Shown: piece by piece, positions 1 through 12,147 of the stretch | Numbering within the stretch: the stretch's first letter is position 1 | Layout: each line of letters begins with the position of its first letter | Assembly (NCBI GenBank): GCA_013399305.1 | Contig: VXAI01000246.1 | Span: 485,879 to 549,878, forward strand | Origin: Rostratula benghalensis | Lineage: Eukaryota > Chordata > Aves > Charadriiformes > Rostratulidae | Direction: 5' to 3' | Length of the DNA: 64,000 bases | Notes under the pieces: generated by a model | Databases searched by the model: none | Seen by the model: the letters and a program-made list of their open reading frames with translations, nothing else | What the model was told of the DNA's origin: nothing | Made by a program: the position numbers and the translations under genes

Positions 1-1260
1 TGCAGAACTGACTAATAACTAATAAATCAGCTGCTGGCAAAGCCTGGCAGCTTGATCTGCTACTCTGATGTGGCAATGGACGTGTTTAATAACACTTTGT
101 GATTTGGAGCTACATGAGGAGTGAGCAGAGGGGCTGCAGCAGGAGGGGAAGGAGCACAAGCCATGGCAGGGAGCAGGACCCTGGGCACCCCTGCCCCACT
201 AGAGGGAGAGCACCCCATAAAATAGTTGCAGAGCCTGGGTTGAGACCTGCTGGGTGGAGGAGGGGAATGCTGTGGGTGTCTAGGATGGCAGGGAAAAGCT
301 TGGAGCTCTTCTGGTGTGTGGTCCCCTGTTGTCTGTATGGTGGTAATGAGCAGCAGAGCTGTGGCACCATCCCAGACCAGTGCTTGAGCTGCCCATGTGC
401 TGCCAGAGGAGCTCGTGGCCAAACACAAGGGAATAAGGCGGTGACTTCAGTTTTCCACTAGAATTTTGGTTTGTTAGCTCCGATTGAGGACTCTTCTGAG
501 GCATGGACTGCCTTTTAGTGCTGGGCTTTCAAGATGGGGATGAAGAGATGTTCCTCTCAAGGCGGTGACAGGCCAGCTGTGGTCTGTGATGGGGATGGAC
601 TTGGGAAGCAAATGCTCCCGAGTTTCTTGGGTGAAACTTGCTCTTTACTGCAACCAGTAAAGGAAATATTTTGGGGATTGTGCTCTCTTGGAAAAAAACA
701 AAATGCACCTCATTGTTTTTACTGCAATTCACTAGGTGGCTGAAGGTAACTAATAAGTCAGAAAAGGCTTTGGAAGGGATTCCTTGGAGAGAGAGAGAAG
801 CTGCTTGGCAGGTCTGCTGCTCCTGGGGCTGAAGCTTCTTGTATGTGTTTAGTGAAGGGTCTGTAGATGCTGCCTTGAGTGGCTCCTTAACTTGTATCAA
901 AGCAAACCCCTCTATTCTATCATTTTCATAGCAAAACAAACCCACCGTGGTAGCAGAGGATTGTGATCTGTCCTTCAGGCACAGGAGAACAGTGGAAGCA
1001 CATCTCTCTTTTTTTGCTGTGATCCTTCCTGGGCAATGAACTGTGCGTGTGTCAGGGAGTCCTTGCAAGTACACAGCAGAAGTGGGTTCTGTGACCACTA
1101 AAACTTCAGATCCTTGGGATTTTTTTTACATGTTGGTTGCACTGCTCTGCGTTACCCTGGTGGGGAAAATGGACCTTGCAGAACCAGGAGCAGCTTCCAC
1201 TGGACAAGAGATGTCACTTGAGCAGCCACCTTTTGCTTTTATTGGGTGTGAGCTTTTAAG
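1..1260. other. Noncoding stretch, mixed composition
   Basis: I see no gene here. The longest open frame is on the minus strand at 529-1098 (189 codons); it has no recognisable domain and is crossed by open frames on the plus strand. A short GA repeat lies at 784-797 and a CTCF-like word at 730-740. The right edge is an assembly gap. Confidence 0.5.
730..740 (+). promoter_or_regulatory. CTCF-core-like word
   Basis: The word CACTAGGTGGC matches much of the CTCF core (CCASYAGRKGGCR) apart from the leading C, which is T here. CTCF binds such sites to set chromatin loop boundaries. A single partial match by eye is weak support. Confidence 0.15.
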
Positions 1261-1283
1261 NNNNNNNNNNNNNNNNNNNNNNN
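1261..1283. other. Assembly gap (23 N)
   Basis: A run of 23 undetermined bases is followed directly by eight G and more G-rich sequence. The true length is unknown. The adjacent G run suggests a read failure in a G-rich tract. Confidence 0.99.
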
Positions 1284-4199
1284 GGGGGGGGTGGAGACAG
1301 GGACACAATGGGGTTAATTGCTGGCTCAGGGAGTAAACAGCTCGAGGTGAAGTCAAGGGTGATCAACCTCAGCTAGACAGCCGTTTCCCAGGAGATGCTG
1401 TGTGCTGAGGGTGCCTCTCGCTATAAATTGCTTCAGATGTTTGAGTATAGACCTCTCAAACACTGCACAGGACACTTGTGTCCTTGCCCTGCTGCCGTGC
1501 CCTCAATCACTGTGAATTCCTCAAGGTCATAAGAAGGGCCTGTAGTAATCCAGAATTAAATCCAGTTTGCTCAACTGCCATAATTCTGTCTTATCTTAGC
1601 ACCCAGCTCTAGGAATGCTTTCTTTCTCCTCTCTGTCCTGCGGGGTGCTTCCAGGCCTGATGATGCTCTGATGCATCAGGAGCCTCTGGAGCAATAAGCA
1701 GCCCCAAATGGGTTATTTCTGCAGTTGTGCTCTCTGAGCCTGCTGAAAGACAAAGAGCCGCTGGCAAGCAATGCACTCAGGCCCCTATTAAAAACAGCAG
1801 AACAAGTTTAATCTCTGGATGGTGGGGGATTTTGCCTTGTCAGCATTGTTTGATCCAAGTTTTAAAGGCAGAGTTGAAATCATTCTTCACTGGGCTCAAC
1901 ACATTGATCTCAAGAAGGTTATTTACAAGTGTTCTTTTCTAGAGAACACGTCGCCCTCTTTCTCCTCCAAACCATGCTCCTCCGTGAAAAGGGTGATCCC
2001 CAAGGATGCTCCAAAATCAAGGAGGAGAATAAGCTGAAGTGGCTTCAGGGAATTTCTCTCTCTCATTCCCCTTCCAGTCCACCACCATGTGGAGCGTGTG
2101 ATGTGCACATCACAGGCCATTAATAAGGGAAAATACTGGCACTTGTGTTTCCCCTTTCCCCAAAAGGGCTGATGTGCTTTCCTGAATGGTTCATCACCTC
2201 TGGTGTTTGAGAAGGCACTGGGCAGGAGGGCTGCAGACCCATGGATGGGTTAATTGGGGTGTGCTGAGGCTGCTGGCAGACACCTCTCCATGCACACCCC
2301 AACTCGGGTGATTTCCCATGTCCCACCTCAGCGAGGTGTCTTTCACGCTTCCTGTAACTCAAAGATGTCTCCTCCTTGTTTGTGCTGTGTTTGCTGCTGA
2401 TTTTACTTCTGGCTGTGCTGAGTGCTCCTGCAGACAGCCATGAGGGCTCCATCCCTCCTCCCTTATCCAAATCAAGGATCTTTCTTCTTTTTTTTTTTCC
2501 CCCACAACATAAAACCAGGAGTGTGAAGCCCAATCTCTGTGCTCCACCACGCACAGAGTGTAGTTAAAGTTTCCCCTTACCTAGCAGCAATCCCAACTGC
2601 CACCACCTCCTGCTCTCCAAATCCTTGTCCCTTTTTGTGCTTCTTGAGGAGCTGCAGCCTTGTGAGTGATGTGTCCCTGCTCCTGCTGTGTGTCAGCAGG
2701 AATGGGAGGACCCTGTCACCCCCCAGGGTGGACGTGGTGCTCAGGGGTCTGGGTACAGTTCTGCCTTCCCCTTGGAGTTAATCAAATGCTTCCCATGGAC
2801 ATCAGGGAGAGCAAATGATCCTCTTTCCTCAGGATCAATAGGATGCTTTTGGGAATATCTTCAACTGAGGGGAAAAGCAGCTAATGTAAGACTTGCTCTA
2901 AGCAAATGTTTCCCTGGAAGGATTAGATATATTTAGGGCATCTAACTGCCAGAGAATTATAAAGTGATTTTTGCTTTTTTTTTTTTTCCCCCTTCACCAA
3001 ATGAGACATAATGATCACTCTCAGTGTTTGTAAATTGCACTGAAAATGGGTGGAGCTTGTAATTGGGAGATTTTAAAAATTGTTATTTTTGAATTAGCCC
3101 AGGGTAGTTTGAACAGGCTTGTGGGGGTGTGTGTCCTGCCTGTGCTGGTGCAGCTTCTATTTGTGGCTGTAGGAGCTGCTGCCACTGATGTGACCCCGGT
3201 AAGATTTGATCTTGTGAGATGCTGAGAGTTTCAGATCTGATCCTCAAGTATCTTTTGACTTCAATAAGTTGATTCATTACCTTTGGCTTGAGAACATGTT
3301 TAAACGATTTGGAGACTTGAACCCAGCCAATGTGACTTTCAAATTAGATATATTTCCATGGGTGGCTTTTTTTTTCCTTAGGTTTATTTGGTTTGTAGCA
3401 ATCTGAAGGGATTCTGTGGGGATTGCAGTGACCTGGGTCAGAGCAGAGACTGGGGGAGTCCACCCAGTGTCTCTGTGCTCTCTAAATATGTAAGCTTCCA
3501 CATGACTGTAACTTTCCTTTAAGGAAAAAAAATAAATCAGTGTTAAGTAATGGAACAAATTCACAGGAAAAGCATCTATAATGGTGACAGGCATCTAATT
3601 CCTGCTCTGGAGGAGATTTCCCCTTGCCCTCCTCATCGGATACTGACAGATCAGTCTGATGGGGCAGAGCTGGGATTGAGCTCACTGAGGTTTTTCAGTG
3701 GTGACACGTAGCATTTGATTATGTGTTGTTCCAAATTTAATATAGTCCAACTCTCCTATTGCTCTGGAAGGATTGTCAGAGACGGATGGGGAGGATGTTT
3801 GTATTAGGGAAAAACAAATTCTTTTTCTTTTTTTTAAAAGAAAGCTGTGTCTATATTTGAAAGTTAAAATGGGAATGGGCTTGCCCTCATCTCCCCAGGC
3901 TGTGTTCTGGGCACTGGTGGGTGTGCTGATTCCTCCCCCAGTGGAGCCCCAGATTCATGGCTTTGAGGGCACTTTGGGTGCCCGTCCCAGGGCTGCTGGC
4001 TGTGGCCCCAGCAGGGTGGGAGGAAGCTTTGGCCAGTGCCCAGGGCCAGCAAATCTCTGGTGTCTCCTGTCTCCATCTCCTATGGAAATCAGCAGAGAAG
4101 TGCCCTGTGCTGGTGTGGCTGAGGATCCCAGCCTCTAAAGATCGGGGCGAATACATCTAAGAGATGTATTCCCTGCAAGCAGGAGATAGAAGAATGCAT
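1284..4199. other. Noncoding stretch, moderate GC
   Basis: No gene or recognisable repeat is visible. Short T runs occur near 2489 and 2978. The part from about 2950 to 3600 is more AT-rich. Open frames here are at most 144 codons, overlap on both strands and show no domain. Confidence 0.45.
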
Positions 4200-4940
4200 G
4201 ATTTGGAAAGAAAATGAAGTCATCTTTAATGAAGCACTTCAAAAATAGCTTTGTCACTTTTACCCACAAAGGAAGTTATTGTGGCAAAATTACATTATCA
4301 TCTCGTGCTGGTTTTAAAACCCAAGCTGAGCCTCCTGGGGAAAAGTGACTGTAAAAAGCTCTTTGTGGTTTGTTGTTTTTTTTTGTTTTTTTTTTTTTCC
4401 TTGAAAAACTCCCAGTGCTGTGAGGATGTGTGTTTTCAATCAATGGGGGCTCATAACTAATGGATCAGGAAAGTTTAGGAGCCAGCAACAAACTGAAGGC
4501 ATTAATAACTGTTGCTTTCAAGTCAATGGAATTGATCAGCAAATTCAGTTTATTTCTGAATGATCATTGTAGAAAAGTGGAAAGCAAACCAATATTTAAA
4601 GATGTACCTGCAAGCAATAACACATGATTGCGGGCTTTGGCGAGCTGGGTAGCAGTAAAAAGGGCTGAATGACATAACAGATCATTCATAATTGTCAACC
4701 AAATTGCATAGCTGGTATTGAGCTCTAAAAAATGAACCATAAGAAGCATTTCTTATCGATTTTTGTTTCGTTAGAAACAATGTGAGGCTGCCTCAAAGAA
4801 CTGGGAACAGGCTGCAATTGATTCTCTTTCCTTTTGAGCAAATTCCAGTAGAATTTGAGATTTGATTTTAATTTAGGATTTATTAATGCTTTGTCTTTCT
4901 CTTCCACTTCTCTGTCACTATAGGCGAGGTCGGGTGTCAT
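4200..4940. other. AT-rich block, candidate conserved noncoding element
   Basis: This AT-rich, CpG-poor block contains attaataac-type homeodomain cores, the perfect palindrome AATGATCATT at 4559-4568, and a T-rich tract near 4375-4400. It lacks interspersed repeats and frames of any length. The texture is that of a developmental enhancer or other conserved element; conservation itself is not visible from one sequence. Confidence 0.3.
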
Positions 4941-5019
4941 GAGAGCTGAACTGAAACTTGGGGAAGCTTATGCTGAAGGGCACTAGCTCCACTGAAACTG
5001 AGTATTTCACAGATTTTTC

Positions 5020-5041
5020 GGGGGGGAGGGGGGGGGGGGGG
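5020..5041 (+). repeat. Poly-G tract (G7-A-G14)
   Basis: Seven G, one A, then fourteen G. The run could form a G-quadruplex on the plus strand and is prone to length error in sequencing. Confidence 0.95.
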
Positions 5042-5622
5042 CAGATAAAATTCATATCAGACTGGGTTTTACGAGGCTAGAGACTACTGATTTTGGGGAG
5101 GTATGCAGGGTGTGCTGCTACCAGCTTCCCAGTTTGTGTCTGCTCCTCTGCCAAGTGTTGAGGTTGTCCCCAGTTCCTCCTCGCTGTCCTTCCTCCGCAG
5201 TGAAGGTGCAGTGAGAAACCCAGCCCCCAGCTCCAAACGGTGCTCAGAGGTGTAGCTCTGAAATGATTGTTAGGCTTTTACAGGAAAATGCACCTGTTCT
5301 AACCGTGTTGCTGTAGGTGTTGACTCTGAGGGGGTTTGTTGGCCACCACAGCCTGTGCACAGGACACTGGAGGGGGGTTTCTGCCTGGAGGACTCGTGCT
5401 TTGGACAAACTCAGGAGGAGCGTTTGAGCTGGGGGTTCCGCTGGTGCTTGGCTTTCCCTCCCCAGCACCAAAAAACCCGATGTTAGGGCTTCCAATTGTG
5501 TGACTCATTTCAGGTGCTTTCCTCTAAAACAGATCTATTTGCTCTTCCATCCCTCCGTTGCTGGATAATGAACACGCAGCCTCTCATCCATGAAGGTTAC
5601 CCCTCTCTTCTTCCTCCTCCAG

Positions 5623-5689
5623 CCTGTAAGACCCAGTATTATTTAAGGTCCTTCGTACATGAGGAAAGAGATGTAATCACCCTTCACAG
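5623..5689 (+). other. Candidate exon, 67 bp
   Basis: The segment follows a long pyrimidine tract ending in AG (ctctcttcttcctcctccag, 5603-5622) and ends at CAG followed by GTGAGG. Only one of the three frames is open (reading CKTQYYLRSFVHEERDVI), and it stops within the downstream donor. The length is not a multiple of three. It could be an exon of a long noncoding RNA, an alternative coding exon or a chance pseudo-exon; no partner exon is proven. Confidence 0.22.
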
Positions 5690-6280
5690 GTGAGGTACTC
5701 TGAGGGGATTCATCTCGTGTTATTCTACATTAAACTGGTTCACTTTAAATTTGTGGAGCCTGCAGTTTGGGGAGGGCAGGGGGGGCAAGGCAGGGCTGCT
5801 GTGCTCAGTGGTGGGGCACAAACCTCCCCGTGACAGGGACACTGACTCCTCGCTTCTGTCTGTACTGAGATTATTTCTTTGAGGAAGGGGAACTCCACAG
5901 AAATTAATAGTAATTTTTGCAGATTTGATCTCCTGGTCCCTTGGATGATCTCTTCCGTGAGCTCACAGATGAGAGAGTGCCTGAAGCAGAGGCTCACAAG
6001 GAGGGTGGAGGTGCAGGGGCTCTGCAGAAACTCTGGTTCATGGGATGCTCCACCAATTTATTAACCTCTGGCTGCTGCTGTTTCCCCCTTAAATCTGGGT
6101 GATGTGGGCTGGTGAGGTGCTGGCAGCCTGAGCTGGCCCACAGGCCATCTGGTACCAGTTGTGGGACTGGGGCAGTGGCAAGTTCTCCCCAGTCCTTCCC
6201 CATTTCCTCCTCCTGACTTCCAGAGCAAAGGCTCCACCAGGCTGGAGAGGGGTGCTCAGCAGTGGTCTCAGAGGTGAACT

Positions 6281-7080
6281 AAAATATACCCCAGCTCAAA
6301 AAATGTGAAACAAGTGCCAGTTATTTTAGACTAACTTTGAAAGTGTTTGTATTTTTCTTTATAAAATACTCACCTACTGCCAATGATGTGAAACCAGATT
6401 TTTTTTTTTTTTTGCTTTCCTGGCACCCCCTGCAGGGCAGTGTGCCCTAATTACGGGGAGCTAATTGCATCTGTCATCGTGTTGGGTATCAAAGATGTGA
6501 CCTTGGGGCCAGGGTGGCTGTTACCAGGTGCCATGTCCAGGGCTGGTCCTCGGGGGTCCAGCTGTGGTATCAAATGCCAAGTAACAGGGCAAATCTAGAA
6601 TAAAACCTACATGTTTCTGTTGTTGCAAAATAACAGATGTGCTTCAGCTCAGCCCTCCAGAGGATCAGGCTTCTTGTAAAGTGCTGATTTGTAAGGGTTT
6701 GTTATTCAGATCCTCCTGTTACCAGTAAAGATTCAAAACTGCAAAATAATCGCAGGATCAGAGCTACTTACAAACACATGGAGGCCTGAAGCTGCTGCAA
6801 GTTGGTCAGATTTACATATATCATATGGCTAAATAAGTTGAGCTAAATAGATTAGCTCGTTATGCTCCTGATGAAATGATCCTTGAATATACCCTGGCCT
6901 TGTGCCGGGGTGGGGGGAAACCTTGTTTGCTGCCAGTGACATTCAAGTGACAATGAATGTGGAAAAAAAAAAAACCCTGGAGGTGTTACTTCTACAGATA
7001 CTTACAAAAAAAAAAAAAAAATCCAGCTGTTAGAATCTTACCATAAGCCCAGGAAGGAAAAGCAGGAAAAGGTGCTTGTG
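6281..7080. other. AT-rich block with homopolymers
   Basis: Contains a T run at 6399-6413 and A runs at 6963-6974 and 7006-7021. Between them the sequence near 6810-6890 is dense in 'ctaaataag', 'agctaaatag' and 'attagctcg' words, which is enhancer-like. No frame of note. Confidence 0.3.
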
Positions 7081-7985
7081 GATTTGATTTTAAGTTCTGT
7101 CCCATGGAGGAGCCCCAGCAGCTTTTCCCAGTGTTGGCAGACAGTGGTGGTGGGGAGATCTGTCAAGCTCTAGAGATGGGTGTGCAGGTGGGATTACCCC
7201 AAAAGCAGAGCATCTACAGGTGACTGGAAGAAACTGTCTCTGTTTAATTCCATCTGGAGGAATTGCTCTTTTGAGTCTCTCTGTGTGGGATGCAGTGGGT
7301 CAGTGTGTTCCCCCCGAGCCAAGGCTGGGACCGGGCAGCCTTGGCCTCTGACTTTCTTTGAGGAGACAAATGTACAGATGGAAATTGTCTTTTAATTGTG
7401 TGGTTTGTGGGTTTTTTTATTTTTTCAATAGTGTGTTTTGCCTCAGGAGTGCAGGATATGATGGTGCTTGGTGGGGGTGTCCAGCTGGAGGACTCTGATG
7501 TTTCTCACCAGTTTATTTCACACAGAGCCTTTTGCTGAAAGGAGAATGTTTCAGCACAAAACTTTAATGCATTTTACAGGGAGCTCTTGTATTTTTTTAT
7601 TTTTTTTTTTACTGACACATCAAAAGGCAGTGCTGGTGCTACGGGAGGCTGTAGGCTGCTGGTGAGCGTGGCTGAGGCTGCTGGAGCTCTGGGCAGAGTG
7701 GAGCTGGCTCGGTGACATGTGGCAGGGTCCCTTGGCTGGCACAGGGATGGCTCCTTATGCTCTCTGTATGGACAGGCAGAGCTCTTGGGAAGAAAAATCT
7801 CCAGGTTTGCCAAGCACTTATGCCACGAGAAGGTCATGTGTGGATGGAGGGACCTGGGGTCAGGGCTGCAGGATGGGCACAGCCCCGCTGGGGGTGTCAG
7901 AGCCGTGGGGGTCGTGGTGAAGCATCGATGTTCCTGTGGGTATCACAGCACTGGCATCTCCACAGATGTGGAGAATGTGTGTAGC
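7081..7985. other. GC-moderate noncoding stretch
   Basis: Three overlapping open frames occur at 7712-8006 in different phases, typical of stop-poor noncoding sequence. Nothing else is recognised. Confidence 0.4.
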
Positions 7986-8260
7986 ATCAGTGCAGAAATC
8001 TATTAGCATAAATTACTGATGGATTCGCCTGAAAAGCCAAGCCCTAGCTCCATGATTAAAAATAATAACAGAACTTCAAAGGGGCAATAGGCATGATTTA
8101 TTTTTAAGATAATGTGGATAATTCAAGTACCAAAGGATCTTGCTTATGTTGCTTTCCTTGATATTCTGCATAATCTGCTGTGTCCAGCTAAGATTAGATA
8201 AAAGCAAAAGCAGGATCATTTTTCTTTTCCATCATTAACCATTTTGCTTCTCTTTACCCG
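7986..8260. other. AT-rich block, candidate conserved element
   Basis: AT-rich and CpG-poor, with 'ttagcataaattact', 'gattaaaaataataac' and 'taagattagataa' (GATA-type) words. No repeat and no frame. Confidence 0.3.
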
Positions 8261-8519
8261 GAGATGAGCTCTCAAAGCTTCATGGTCAGAAGCTTCCTCT
8301 TGGCCTCAGGCTTTGCTTCCGTAGAAAAATTTTGGGTTTCTCTTACCGTGTTCTGCTGCTGGTGGCTGGCTCTGGGAGCACTGGGGGTATGGCCCTTTTG
8401 GGGGTGCCCAGGGACTGGGCAGGGGGAGCAGGACCCTGGATGTGACCTGTATTACCCAGGGTTTGGGGTCCTGCTGGATGTTGCCCATCCTGGGCTCAGA
8501 GCTGCTGGCTGAGGGTGGT

Positions 8520-8775
8520 CCAGCTTCATAGCTCTTGCTTATTTTTATCTGAGACTTTATTTATTTGCATCCAATGTAAATAAGGCTCCCACACAGACAT
8601 TCACCAGAACTTGTTGCAGTGTGCTGGGCATCTTTAAAAGCCATTTGTTTCATCAGGTTTCTAATGGTTTGCAAATTGTTATTACTCAGGCCCCGAAGGA
8701 AGTAACCACTTCTGTAAAACTGATTTTGGTGACGCTTTTGCCGTGTTCCCATACTTAACGTATCTTTCCTACTTC
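8520..8775. other. AT-rich block with POU octamer
   Basis: Holds a perfect POU octamer ATTTGCAT at 8563-8570 and a second near match (tttgcaaattgttatt) at about 8669. No coding potential. The 8261-8519 interval before it is GC-richer, with no feature seen. Confidence 0.3.
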
Positions 8776-9130
8776 AGGAGCTCTTGCAGAGCACTGGTAT
8801 CGCTGGTGGGTCTGTTCCCACACCAGTAACCCCCCGGGGCTGTGGTGTAAGCAGCAGGAACTGCATGATTCCTGGTGGAAGGTCTGGGACAGTGATTATT
8901 GGTTGCCCAGTTCCTGCAGGATGGTCTCGGTGATGATTACCTGGGCTGTGCTCACACTCAGGTGTGATATGACCTATGTTTTTGACCCCATTCATATGGT
9001 TGTAAATATTGCCTGGGTAGATGGGAGGTGGTGGGGCTGGGTGAGGGGGAGCCACCTTTCCCATGCAAGGGGGATGGCAGTGCCTGGCAGAACAAGCATA
9101 AATTGTGGCTCTTGGTTTGGGTTTTGCTGT

Positions 9131-9297
9131 TCATTCGAACAGGCTGCCCAGGGAGATGGTTGAGTCCCCATCCCTGAACGTATTGAAGACCAGTCTAGAT
9201 GTGGTGTCGGGGGAATAGGGTGTAGGGGGGAGGACTTTGGGATCATCAAGCCCAACTCTACAAGGGTCTTTTCCAACCTGAATGATTCCGTGAAATG
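9131..9297 (+). mobile_element. CR1 LINE fragment (3' end), plus orientation
   Basis: The left part matches the CR1 3' region ('ggctgcccagggagatggtt', then 'gtccccatccctgaacgtatt'). The right part is the characteristic tail 'tcttttccaacctgaatgat' followed by the terminal word. The element is 5'-truncated, as is usual for CR1, and diverged, with an insertion or decayed stretch around 9208-9235. It holds no open reverse transcriptase frame, so it is a dead copy. Confidence 0.88.
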
Positions 9298-9302
9298 AAA
9301 TG

Positions 9303-10100
9303 GTTGATCCCTTCAAAGTTCAAAACTAAGGAAGACCCAGGGGATGATCACACCTCAGCTAAGAGTATCCTCCTGCGTAGGGAGCCTGGACTCCCCCACA
9401 GGCTCCAGCAAAGCCACCTCCTGGATGCTGTGGGTGTCACAGCAGGACAATGTCTGTGTGTTATTGCCAGGCTATTGACAGCGGGGCTGCTTTTCTTGTA
9501 TCATCTGCACTTCATTTGTGAAAAGTACTATAATTATTCCCCAGTAGTCATTTCAGGAATGGTGCACAACTTGAAAAGGAATCAAAATGGGTACACCTGA
9601 TTGCGAAGAAAACACTTTAAATATTGAACAATTTCTCTAAAGGTCTAAATTTTCTATTTGCCTCAGCACTTGTGCAGCCATTTCGTGCGAGCTTTAACAA
9701 TGGACGTGTTGCATCGGGGATATTTATAGTAATAAAAATGAAGAAGGGTTCATCCCTCATGCCCTTTCTTGCTATTTTACATCTCTCCTGCAATGTCCTC
9801 CTGGGCAATTAAGAAAACCCTTAAATCTGTCTTTTCCCCCCCCCCCCCACAATACTTGCAGACTTTCCCAACCTAATTGTCAGTCCAGCTTTCATTAAGC
9901 CAACTGCAGACTTCTGCTCTACTTCTTTGGAAGAGCTTTTGTGTTCAGCATTTGAACGAGCTAGTCCCCTGTTTACGAGATTTACATCAAAATAAGGTTT
10001 CTAGAAAAGAAAATGCAGCTTAGCAAAATAAAAAAAAAAATGTGCAAAGCCCCAAGAGAACTAATTCGTATATATTTCAGCAATAATAATAATAATAAAA
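9303..10100. other. AT-rich block, candidate conserved element
   Basis: The part from about 9500 is AT-rich and free of recognised repeats. A poly-C run lies at 9836-9848 and an AAT repeat at about 10082-10099. Both strands are open over 9617-9812, but neither frame resembles a known protein; I read this as chance in stop-poor sequence. Confidence 0.3.
9836..9848 (+). repeat. Poly-C tract
   Basis: Thirteen C in a row after 'tctgtctttt'. It is a simple homopolymer. Confidence 0.95.
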
Positions 10101-10540
10101 AAGCCCAGCATGAGCCAGGCTGGCTGAGCTGCGTGGAGAGAACCTGGGTCTCCAGGAGCCTGGTGCCTCCTGCACCAGGTTGGAACAGCCCCAGATCTGT
10201 GGGGCTGGGGTGCTGCCCTATGGTTTGTTTTTTGTTTTTTTGGTTTTTTTTCTTTTTTTCTGTGGAGTAGTCTTGTATGAAATCTGGAAAATTTGTCAGC
10301 CTGAAGCCAGCTGTTTTAGGCTTTGTGTTCAAATAACTCGCAGTACAAGGGTAACAGAGAGACAAGGACTGAGCACGGTGCCTTGGCCCCTGGGGAAGGA
10401 CAGTTCATGGGCTTTGTGGCTCCTCTGGGCTCTGTCCTGTGAGGAACGATGCTTTTTTGGCTCTGGGGTGAGGATGTGCTACCTGTTCTCCCCAGCTGCT
10501 CTCATGGAGGAGACTCAAACTCTGTCGCACAGAGAAAAAT
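10101..10540. other. GC-moderate noncoding stretch with T-rich tract
   Basis: A 'tttgttttttgtttttttgg' type T-rich run lies at 10222-10260. No gene seen. Confidence 0.4.
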
Positions 10541-10960
10541 CAATTTAGGAGCTGAGAGAGGCTGAAGAAAACTGCAGCAGTTAATTAATAGCCCTGTGTC
10601 TTGTGCACTTGGCTCCAAGAGCAGACTCCCGTATCGAAGCTAATTGGGAAGTCAGTCTGGATTGTATCCCACAGAACACGTTCGTGTTAATAAGTGATTT
10701 CTGTATTCAGGGATAGTTTTTATTCAATTTCCAGTACTTTATTTTGACTAGCGAGTCAAATATTCTTGAAGTATCAAAACAATCTTTGTAGCTGTGTAAC
10801 AGGAGCGTAAGGATGTCATTAAAAATGAACTCAGCTTGATCTGGATGCTGGCAAAACAACTTCAAAAGTCTCTCCCCAGTTATTCTGGGGAGAAGGAGCT
10901 GTGTTCTCTCAGGATGAAAGGATCCATTTGAGAGTAGTTTAAAGGCAGGATCAGTCCCAG
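10541..10960. other. AT-rich block, candidate conserved element
   Basis: Begins with TTAATTAATAG (10580-10590), a paired homeodomain-type site, and continues with 'gctaattggg' and 'gtgttaataag'. No repeats. The minus-strand frame at 10707-11210 (167 codons) has no domain that I recognise. Confidence 0.3.
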
Positions 10961-11429
10961 GTGAGGAGAAGGGCTGCCTGGGCATCTTCCCTGGAATGAA
11001 TTGGTAAGAATTTGACTGTGGATTTTGGAGATCCTGTAAATACCCATGGGGTGCAGTTGGTCCTGACCAGACCCTGGTGTTGTCCCTGGGGAGGAGAGGG
11101 TGGGAGCAGTGGTACCCCATGCAGTGCTTCCCTAGTGCAGGGTCTGGATGGAGTGGTCCTCCTGTGATGATGCACCCACTGATGTTGTTGGGCAGTTGGT
11201 GTAGAATCAAGGGAAATGCCTGTTTTCAGCATATGGAGGTGGATGCTGTACAGTTTCAGAGTATGGCTGGGTGGGGAAAGAGGTGACATGAGGTGGGACA
11301 GGGCCATGAGTGGTGGAAAACATTGCCAGCCCCTTCAGCCAGGGAATTCCTGAGTGCCAGGCAGTTTAACTCACCACTGGAAAAGAAGTTAAGGAATTTG
11401 CACTTAAATTTCCTTGTTCTGAAAAGCTT

Positions 11430-12120
11430 GTCTAGCAACATCCCTGTATGCTAATGTGAGCAGCTACCAGCTGCAGACAAACATAGCTTTAATTCTAATG
11501 TTAAGGCAGTAAAAGCAGGTCAGGATGAAGTGCTTTATAGGTTAATACTGCCTTCGTTTGTGAAGCAGTGGAGCAAACCCCAGAGGCCTGAGAAGTCGAT
11601 GAAGAATCTTCATTTCCCCCCCAAAAAAATATTTTTCTTATCGCTGTAAAACCCAGTTTGCATCAATCATAAACAGTTGTGTGGTTTGCCAGAAGGTCAC
11701 TGTGCAATGAGCATGCAACTGCACAAACTATTTCTGCTTATTATGGGGGGGGTAAAAAAAAAAGCGGGAGATATTTTTCTCTTTGCATGCAGTTTTTAAG
11801 AAGCATAGAGCTAAAAGCCATAAAGTTTCCTTTTATAGATGTGGAAGACAGCAGCAGAGTGTGCTAAAGTGAGCGAGGAAAACCCAAGGTGACATTTAAT
11901 TTTAGCGATAATAAGCTATGGCAAAACTCCTCTTATTAAAGACCTAAGGCGAAAACGTTCGGCTGGTATATTCTGGAGCAGAGAAGCTGCAAGGAGCAAA
12001 AGGAGATGGGGTGAGACACCTTGAGCAGGATTGAAAGAGCAAGGCATTAATTTGGGGGATGAAGAATTTGAGCACCTCCGCCAAGCAATAAATGAATAAT
12101 GCCCATTCCAGCGGGACGGA
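11430..12120. other. AT-rich block, candidate conserved element
   Basis: AT-rich with short A and C runs near 11615-11630 and 11740-11765. Words such as 'tttaattttagcgataataa' (11898-11917) suggest homeodomain and GATA-type sites. No coding signal. The interval 10961-11429 between the two AT-rich blocks is ordinary, with no feature seen. Confidence 0.28.
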
Positions 12121-12147
12121 GCTGTTCTGCTTCTCGGGTTCACACAG

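Larger units (their letters stand above)
4941..6280. other. GC-moderate noncoding stretch
   Basis: Contains the G homopolymer at 5020-5041 and the candidate exon at 5623-5689. Otherwise I see only short overlapping open frames and no repeat family. Confidence 0.4.

Noticed and set aside
529..1098. 189-codon minus-strand open frame
   Set aside because: No domain, no splice context and overlapping open frames on the plus strand. Length is within what stop-poor noncoding DNA yields.
9617..9812. Both strands open over the same 190 bp
   Set aside because: No domain on either strand; expected occasionally in stop-poor DNA, and the block looks regulatory rather than coding.
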